A program made the position numbers and the translations under genes. DNA of 64,000 bases from Rhizophlyctis rosea (taxonomy: Eukaryota > Chytridiomycota > Chytridiomycetes > Rhizophlyctidales > Rhizophlyctidaceae): positions 62,001-126,000 of the forward strand of contig JADGJC010000048.1 of assembly GCA_027596075.1 (NCBI GenBank), in the 5' to 3' direction. This document shows, piece by piece, positions 56,189 to 64,000 of the stretch; the stretch's first letter is position 1, and each line of letters begins with the position of its first letter. The notes below the pieces were generated by a model. The model was not told where the DNA came from. It made no database searches and saw only the letters and a list, made by a program, of their open reading frames with translations.

Positions 56189-59100
56189 ATGTCACTTTCA
56201 GATTTTGCGGATATTGTGACCACTACGGGTGAAGCTGCAGATGGTGTCAAAGTCAATCATAAATGCGCTCAGAGGTGAGGTCGCTTGTGATCATTCACTC
56301 CTATCAATTCTTACCGTTTCTGTGAAGGCTGGCCTCTCGAGTGCATCTTTCTTTCAGTCATTTGGAAAACCTACCAGAAAATTTCAACGACCCTATGGTC
56401 GAGCCACAAGTGGCCGTTCTGTTCTCGCTGCTTGAGAAAATTCGAGCGTTTTTGAAACGACTGGGCCTGAAACAAGCACTATTGAAGCAGGTCCTTAATT
56501 CCATATCTCTCAAAGACGAAATTCGCGAACTTAACAAGCAACTCATCCTCAACTACACCGCCTTGCTGGCCGCATTGAACTGGAGATCCTCTTTGGCTCT
56601 GTGGACGGCTTTGTCCGATCATATCAACGAAGAAGACGAGCTCGACGCTCGAGAAGATCAAAAGGTGGGAAATATCTCATGGACTCTTCTAAATGCCAGG
56701 GGCGTCATTCTCAGTTTGATTACTTTATGATTTAGGACTATCAATTGCTGTTGGGGCAATTGATGAGCAATGAAGCGCGCCTGCTATCATCACTCGAATT
56801 GGAACGACTCGACATTCCCGATGCGATCGTTGCGCTCAAGAAAGCAGAGGGGAAGTTGGGAAGCGATATTGAGCAGAGTTTCGTCAAACATGCCTATCAA
56901 ACGCTGTCCAAAATGGCCGATGGGATAGAGATTGAAATACAGCCATGGTCCGTTTCGTTGTTGGAGGTTGACATCGGTCAAGAAATAGCTTCAGGTGGAT
57001 TTGGGAGGGTGTCGCACGGAGTTTGGTTGGGACATGACAGGGTGGCCGTTAAACAGCTGCTTGTCAATTGCGAGACCACCAGACAAAAGAAGATGTTTCT
57101 CAAAGAAGTGGAAACTTGGTACCGTCTGCGACATCCTCATATACTGGAGTTGTACGGGGCTGCACCTTATGCTCGCCCGCCGTTGATGATCTGCCCTTTC
57201 ATGCCCAACGGGACGCTATCTAGTGTGAGTTCCTATTGCTCTTCTGACTGATTCCTTTCTGAATTTGTGTTTTACTCACGATTCCCAATAGTATGCCGAA
57301 AAGTACCCAAACGAACGCCTACGCCTTCTGTATGAGACTGGGCTTGGGCTCAACTACCTCCACTCCGCATCTGTAATCCACGGTGATTTGAAGGCGATCA
57401 ACATTCTGATTGACTCCACAGGCCACGCCCGGGTCAGTGACTTCGGGTTCAGCGTCATGCGGGCGGTGGTGTCCTCCAAAGTCAATAGTGTCCAAAGCGG
57501 TTTCGGCACGCTGCGGTGGGCTGCTCCTGAACGCCTAAAGGGCTCCAAACCTGACTTCCCTTGGGACACTTATTCCTTTGGCATGGTTTGCTTCGAAGTA
57601 CTGAGTGAAGAGCTGCCTTTTGAGCATGTTTCGGATAACGGGATATTGATGCAGATGGTTATTGGTGGAAAACGACCGGATCGCCCAGATGATGTCACGG
57701 ACACCATGTGGGATTTGATGGAACGGTGTTGGAGGCAGGACCCAAAGGAGTGGCCTGTGTTCCGAACTATAGCGGGAACCCTGAAGACTATGGTGCCCGG
57801 TTTGGAGTCGGCCTCAATCGCCAACGAGAGGACCTCAACTCTCCAGCAATTCAGCACGCCCTCAACTCAACGTCAGAAGTCCTCCCCTACCCACACCGAA
57901 AAGGCTACCCATCATGGCATCTCTTCTGAGATTCGGACTCCGGCTTACAATGGCGAGGCCATTGTCAACTCCAAAACCATATCGGCTACGGTCCAAGGCC
58001 CTCACATCCCCCCTGGTCACTTGGCATCTACCAGTTCAGTAACCATCAATTCAGGCAATGATTTGCAACCCCGAGTGCCTAAGCGGCGTAGCATATCTTC
58101 AACTTCATCCCGTCATTTCCAGTACCCTGCTCCATCTGCGAATGGTGGGAGAAATCATCTGCCTTCTCAATCTTCCATTTCCCAATTTGCCAATCTGGAC
58201 TCGGGTGCAACCACACCCGCTCCATCTCGTAACAATTATCAAAACGGACACTGGGAAGGCAGGGACCAGCGGAGTCACACGAATGGACGCCTTGCATCTG
58301 ATAGGTCATCGTCGTCCCCATCCGACAATTCGCCCTCTTCCAATTTCTCGACCAACCATCATTCGCGTACCTCACCGAATCATAAGGAAATTTCCCTCCA
58401 TTCATCCCAAATCGCCATCAACATGCGCCAAACCTACCTCCTCGGAAACCTTACCCTCAGTCATCCGCATCAAAACTGGATCCGCCTTCTTCGTTTCAGA
58501 ATTCGATGTCGCAAAATGGATATTCCGTCCGTCAGCATTCCGATCTTTCGTCATCCGCACCAACCATGGAAAGTTCCCCTGCCTTCCACACTTACGAACC
58601 GCAAAATCAACACTACCAAATAGCGCTTCCACCCTCAAACACAAACGTAATCCGTCCGTCCTTGGTGGACACACCACGGCGCAACCTAAACATACCGTCC
58701 TCACCTCCCGCGCCCACTCCAGCTGAAAAGCGCGCCCGCATGCAGAAAGAACTTTTGGACCGCTTGAAAAAAATGGCGGAACAACTGGATCGCATCAACC
58801 CATTGACCCATGCTGGTGATCCGTCCGCGGAGCATCTCCGGGATTGCAAAAGGGACGCGGACAAGGGTGACCCAGTTGCACAAGCATTGGTGGGGATGTT
58901 TCTGACCGGGGATTTGCACGGGGTGGGGAAAAACGAAAGGGAGGCGGCTCGGTACTTGCGGCTGGCAGCTGCTCAGGGATTCGCTGCAGCTCAAATCCTG
59001 CTGGCTGGCTTGCTGCGAAACGGTCAAGGGGTGCCAAAGGACGAAAAGGAAGCAGCCAAATTCCTGAAAATGGCGGCGGACTTAGGAGATCATAACGCGC

Positions 59101-59730
59101 AATACAACTATGGGGCGATATGTATGAAGGGCTTGGGTGTAGAGAAGAACGAACCGGAGGCGGCGCGATATTTCAAGTTGGCGGCGGATGGGGGTTGACG
59201 CGTCGCATCAGCGCACTTACGCGGACATATTGGTCCGAGGCTTGGGGGTGGAGGAGGACAAGAAGGAGGCAATTCGGTATTACCGACTTGCAGCGGATGG
59301 TGGAGATGTGGACGCGCAATGCGCCTTTGGGCGGTATCTTTTAACTAGTACGAAGTCCCTGGACGAAAGAAAGGTCGCGGTGGAGTACATCAAGAAGTCA
59401 GCGGATAAGGGGCTGGATGATGGGCAGTATCTCATGGGCTTGTTGATGGATTCAGGCATCGATAACCTTTTGGAGAAGAATGAGAGGGAGGCGATACGTT
59501 ATTATCGTATGGCGGCTGCACAAGGCCATCAAGAGGCGCAATGGAACGTCGGATGCATGCTAGAAAAGGGAAAGGGTTGTACGAGAGACGAAAAGGAGGC
59601 AATACGGTTTTATGAGTTGGCAGCAAAGCAGGGACACGAAGGGGCTACAGAACGTTTACGTCTGCTGCGAGCTCCGAAAGAACGATCTCTGAAGTCTCGG
59701 AGCTCGTTTTTGAGTCTTCTGCGAAAGTGA
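56189..59730 (+). CDS. TKL-type kinase with N-terminal helical bundle and Sel1 repeats; two frameshifts
   Basis: Exons 56189-56274, 56328-56664, 56736-57224 and 57292-59730; introns of 53, 71 and 67 nt in frame. Residues ~1-205 are all helical (NHKCAQRLASRVHLSF, VAVLFSLLEKIRAFLKRLG, LKDEIRELNKQLILNYTALL) and resemble the MLKL/HeLo four-helix class plus a brace. The kinase domain has the loop ASGGFGRV (~226), VAVKQL (K~246), HGDLKAIN (D~336), SDFGFS (~354) and WAAPERL. A disordered Ser-rich linker leads to about eight Sel1 repeats. The frame breaks near 58386 (NHK then GNFPPFIPN; consistent with one lost G) and again near 59198 (LAADGG then DASHQRTY; consistent with one extra T that makes TGA). 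Either recent pseudogenisation or assembly indels. Function (inference): signalling kinase with possible membrane-acting N-terminus. Confidence 0.72.
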
Positions 59731-60346
59731 TGTATGGTATTTATCCACCTTGCATTCGTATCATTGGTTGGCAAACTTGGCGGTGTCCTGAAGTCATTGG
59801 TGGTATTCATGTGTACGCTATGTTTCATGTATGTAAGTGAAAGGTTACGGATGTCACATTCATCCAATCGGAATTCTATTCTGGCTCATGTTTGTGATGA
59901 TTGCAGTCTTTCACATATTTGGCATGTCCCTTGAAGCTTTTGACCTTTGCGCACTGGCTCTTTTTTTTCTTCTCTTGTTTTCGTATGTACAATTTGACCA
60001 AGTGGGCTTCTTTCAAGGAAAGCCTTTGCAAAGACAAATAAGGAAAGCAAATGCACGAATTGTGAAACTTAAAATCAAAGCAAAAACAACGAACCAAATT
60101 TATGTATATGAAAGAAAATTGGCTAACTAATAGAGACAAAAATGTTCCTAAATCAAGATAGGATAGAAAGATAGGATGGGAAGCAAACCTACCACGAAAC
60201 AAACAACCAAGTAAGAACCCATTATGTTACATCCGCACTAGAAGCGCGTCAAAATCAAAGCAAGAAAAAAGTAACAAAAAACCGAAGATTACAAAAACTG
60301 TTCATCACTTTTCCATTCCCGCTTCCCGGGTTCATGCCCGTCACCA
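59731..60346. other. Convergent intergenic region
   Basis: About 615 nt between converging genes, A/T-rich in its second half (60050-60300), as expected for 3' regions. No gene seen. Confidence 0.45.
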
Positions 60347-62790
60347 TCACTCTCTCCCACCCTTCCCCCTCTTCAACGAAACCGAATGCGCCAACGGCAC
60401 ATCATCCTCGCTCAACACCGCTTCATTCCCTTCCCCACCACCACCACCGCCAACACCAACACCCAGTGGGACATCATCGTCCCCCTCTCCACCGCCCTCC
60501 TCCTCCCTCCTCAAACTCTCCAACTTCTCCCCCGATTTTCTCCCACCCGCCGCGCTTCTCCCCCAGCTCCACGTCCGGCCCCGGGCCCCCGCCCCCCCCG
60601 CCCCCCCCCCCCCACGCCCCCCCCACCCCGCGNNNNNNNNNNCCTCTTCCTCCCCGGCCCCTCCCCACCCGTCCCGTCCTCCCCCCTCCTAACATTAGAC
60701 CCCCTCCTCACCGTCCTACTCCGACTCAACATCGTCTTCCTCCTCTCCACCCCCACCGTCCCGGAAGTATCCCCACCATCCAAAAACTTCATATCCGGCA
60801 CACTCACACTCCTCTGCAACGCATCGGGTCTGCTCGCGTTTCTCTCGAGAGTTCCGGTGAGCGGTGATGGAGATGTGGACGTTAGGGATAGGGAAAGTGC
60901 TAAGGGTGTGTTTTCTTCGTCGGAGGTTAGGGGTGTGGTGGTAGGTTGGTGTATTGGGATGGTGATGTGGGAGGGTTGATGTAAAGATGTGTCGCGCGAT
61001 GGTGATGACTGCGTTCCGGCGAAGTTGAAATTATCCAATCTCGGTGCTGAGACGTCGGCCTCGGCCCCTTCGTTCTCATCTCCAGCACTCGCACCCATAC
61101 CCGTCCCCTCCGGCCCCTCCCCCGCACCAATCTCATCCCCACCATCCCCATCCCCACCTGCCTTCCTCCTCCCCTCCCTCATATCCCCCAAACTCCTAAT
61201 CGGCCTAACCTTCATCTTCCCCGCCCCCAAATCAGCATACCTCTCACCACCCCCAACCAAAGTACCACTCCTCTTCCTCCCACCAACTTCCGGCGTCCCA
61301 ATCGTCCGCCAATCCCCACCACCATCGTCTCCACTACTGCTGCTACTACTAGATCCAACGAATGCATTAAATGCATCTCCAACAGAATCCACCTTATTCC
61401 GCCCAGGCGTCCGTCTCGAACTGCCTTTGCTTCGTCGTGAATGCTGCGTGGAGATGGAGAGCGAGCTGTATTGTCTGTCCAACATTTTCGAGACGGAGCG
61501 GCGAGAGGCACGGGAGCGCATGGATGCTGGTCTGTCGAGTGGATGGGTTGCATAGAGATCTACAACAACTCCTTCAACATCCGACGTGTCGTCCTTATCG
61601 TCGCCTCCGCCCTCACGTTTCAAACTCCCCCTCGACACCCTCTCCCTCACGTTCTTCAAATCCGAATTACTCCTCGTCCTCCGTTCCAACGTTTTCATTG
61701 TACTACTCCTCTTTATGCTTTGCACCCTTTTGAGCGACCCGACTGAGCTCGATTGCTTCAGTGCCCGTCGGCTCTCCGTCTCCGATTGCGAATGCTGCTC
61801 CTCATCCTCGTTGTCCGCATCCCACCCCGTTGCGCTGCGGTTCGACGCCGACCGCAAAGGCCGGGAGGAACTGTCGCTGTCCTCGTGTTTTGATGCGCTG
61901 CCGAGGCGGGAGAGACTTTGCTTCGATTTAGGGCGGCGCAGAGAGGAGGTATGGTTCTTTTCTCTTGGCAGTGTGGCCTGTTTCTCTTTCTCCCCATCGA
62001 CGTTCCCATCATCCTTCTCCTCCTTCTCCTCCCCACCACTACTCCCACTCTTCTCCCTCTCAACCTCCTTCCCCACCAACTTCAACATACTCCCGACCCG
62101 TTCCAAAGCCGCCTCCCGAAGTGGATGCACGTCATCCTCGATCGCAATCACGCTGCTCATGGGTATAAGTGACTTCCTCTTATCCTGGAATCCGGACCCG
62201 AGTTCGCTATGGTAGTGCATTCGCACGGTGGGGAATACCATTGACTCGCGTTTTGTTCCGTTGTTGTGTGAGAAGGAGGAGTTCTGGAGGGTGGAGACTT
62301 CGGAGTCGGCGATGGAGTAGAAGCTGCGTTGGTCGACTGAGGGGCGGGGGAGGTCGGTGGATGGGGGGGTGTTGTTCATGTGTGGAGTGTCTGATGAGGA
62401 TGAAGGCATATGGATGGTCACGCTCCGCGTTCCGGCTGAATGCTTGTCGGCATTTAGCTCCTGATGAATGATGGCGACTTTGGAGGATGATGAAGACTTC
62501 TTAGATGTGCGGCTATGGGTTGTGAGGACGCGACTGAGGAAGTTGAATGTTCCATTGCGCGCTGTGGGTGTTGGATTGGATGTCTGGGCAGGTTGGCGGC
62601 GACGACGGTAAACGAGAAAGACCATTGCGGCTGCGATGAGAATGAGAAGAATGGCAAAAATGGCGACACCCCATTCTGGCCATGCTCCCAGGCGTCCTGG
62701 ATGCGTAATGTAGTATGTTAGATAACATCGTGGGAAAGATGTCATGGTCTGGCTCTTACCCATGGGAACCAGGTCGCGTTTGATGGGCAT
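60347..62790 (-). CDS. Single-pass membrane protein with long Ser-rich cytoplasmic tail (contains gap)
   Basis: About 740 residues plus an unknown number in the gap. Exon 1 as modelled starts at the first in-frame ATG (62790, MPIKRDLVPMG); a 63-nt in-frame intron (62697-62759, gtaag...tccag) is followed by the main exon. A single helix (WGVAIFAILLILIAAAMVFLVY) is followed by RRRRQ, so the N-terminus is outside and the tail inside. The tail is Ser/Arg/Glu-rich without a domain, with many likely phosphosites (RRTPGR, SRRSVS). Beyond the 10-N gap the straight frame turns into poly-Gly/Arg, but another frame reads KSGEKLESLRREE...GVGVGG...LSEDDVPLAHSVSLKRG and stops at 60347-60349, which I take as the true end. 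An upstream exon is likely (frame stays open to an acceptor near 62825). Possibly a cell-surface sensor. Confidence 0.65.
60633..60642. other. Assembly gap (10 N)
   Basis: A run of ten Ns inside a very C-rich tract (60575-60632), within the coding region of the membrane-protein gene. Real length unknown. Confidence 0.99.
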
Positions 62791-64000
62791 GGGAACGCTA
62801 TTCAATGGCCCTGTTCCCGCCGATCTGCATTAGTGATTAGAAGTTGCGGCCATGCGCTGTAAGCTACTCACCGCCAGAAGTTTGAACAGCCCCCACACCC
62901 GACCCCATTTCCTGTTTACTGAAATTTGACACGAATGGCATTACGATACCTGCGTTTGATATGGTCAATGAATGCAGACCTTTGTATGTAAATAGCAGTA
63001 AAACATGACGCTCACCAGGTCAAATGCATGAGTTTGGGAAGTCTGAAGGCGAACAGCAAGGACTGTCACAGATATGCTTGCGGGATACTAGGTTTCGCGT
63101 TGGGTATGTGGGGTTCAATGGCAGGATGGGAAACTCGTAAATTTGATTTTATCGCTCAGATACTGGAAAGCGTGGGAAAACGACGCGGGTTGCAGGACAA
63201 GTGATCAGTTCCCAACATCACCGTCAGAAAGTCAACGACTCGTCCGTACCAATATCGCAAAGCTTGCCATACGATGTCAACGCCAGTTAGAGATCGCGTG
63301 GGAATGTGCGTTCCGTCTCGTGAAATGCAGTGTAAGAGAAGGGTTTACGCGCGGAGAAGGTAACAGGCCAGACAGAATATCTTGTGTGCGAATAGGTATG
63401 AATCGTTTATTGCCTGTGGTGACGTCGTAGTGTCAATGCTCCGATGACTAAGGGCTAACAGTCCCTTTTTCACACGGTTCCCATCATAGCCACCAAGGAT
63501 GGTGCAAATAACAAACTAGCAAAAATAAACAAACACAAAAAAGAGCAAGACCGTGTCGACCCTTTCCTCACCCGTTATGCGGCGCCCCTTTCGTCAGTGC
63601 TCCGAGCTATGGAACGGTGTATAACCCCAACCTTCGCGTCACTTTGGTGTTGGTATGATTGGTAATAACGAAGACAAGGGTGTCGTCGCCTCGTTCCTTC
63701 AACAGGTTTGGATGGTGTGTAGACGATGAATAAGCTGGGGGGGTTGTAGTTGTTTGTGATGAATACCGGTGATGGGGCTGCTGATGGATGTTCGGAATGA
63801 AAACGCCGTGTGCGTGGGAAACCCCGTTTTTGATGATAGCACCTTTGAGTTTTGCAATTGTTACTAGTGAGTAGTAGGCATATGGAAGGTGGGGTTGCAT
63901 GAACAATATACAGATAACACGCTGCTGCTGCTGCGGGGGCGTAAACGGCCTGGCGCTCAAGGTTCATATGCAGCACCACCAGGTGCTTGCGCCATGCAGC
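62791..64000. other. Right-end region upstream of the membrane-protein gene
   Basis: About 1.2 kb. The part up to ~63030 probably holds 5' exon(s) of the membrane-protein gene: minus-strand exon-like pieces with gtgagt and gtaaac donors and a tgcag acceptor are present, but several combinations are possible. The rest has short frames only; no domain seen. Confidence 0.4.

Noticed and set aside
1..64000. CRISPR arrays, insertion sequences, LTR or LINE elements
   Set aside because: No regularly spaced repeats, no transposase or reverse transcriptase motifs, and no long terminal or inverted repeats were seen on either strand.

Overview
The window reads as nuclear DNA of a fungus. Evidence: most genes are split by short GT-AG introns (53-146 nt, usually 60-120), coding sequence is G/C-balanced, a 5S rRNA gene lies alone between protein genes, and the proteins are fungal types (fatty acid synthase beta, kexin, CE1 esterase with a CBM1 cellulose-binding module, HMG-box regulator). 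The combination of kinase-Sel1 proteins, WW-rich ankyrin-like repeats, Thr-rich secreted proteins and plant-wall esterase suggests a saprotrophic zoosporic fungus (Chytridiomycota or close relative); this placement is inference. One run of Ns (60633-60642) shows it is a scaffold.

Layout. 1-9 kb: 5' end of fatty acid synthase beta (running off the left edge), a calcineurin-like phosphoesterase, and a secreted CE1-CBM1 esterase. 9.3-9.5 kb: a 5S rRNA gene preceded by two tandem copies of its own 5' end. 10-19 kb: a secreted Cys-module protein and a six-exon gene for a 2,176-residue arrestin-like protein with two SH3 domains. 19.8-23 kb: a decayed Thr-rich secreted-protein gene and a protein kinase. 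24.5-31 kb: an HMG-box gene and a tandem array of three paralogous single-pass membrane proteins with PPxY motifs. 31.6-41 kb: an AlkB-type dioxygenase, a seven-exon kexin, and a four-TM protein. 42-52 kb: a large disordered protein, a CBS-domain protein, an F-box/ankyrin-like WW-repeat protein, and a xylose-isomerase-like TIM-barrel enzyme. 52-60 kb: two divergently transcribed kinase-Sel1-repeat genes, one clearly broken, one with two single-base frameshifts. 60-63 kb: a single-pass membrane protein with a long cytoplasmic tail, interrupted by the gap.

The most interesting material is (i) the kinase-Sel1 pair, whose better copy has an N-terminal helical bundle resembling the MLKL/HeLo four-helix class in front of a TKL-type kinase; (ii) the three-gene array of PPxY membrane proteins, which look like adaptors for a Nedd4/Rsp5-type ubiquitin ligase, in the same window as an arrestin-like protein, another class that often serves that ligase; and (iii) the 5S gene whose full copy has a helix-I mismatch that its partial upstream copies lack. 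Exon structures were assembled by hand from splice sites and frame continuity; all listed joins keep frame unless stated.
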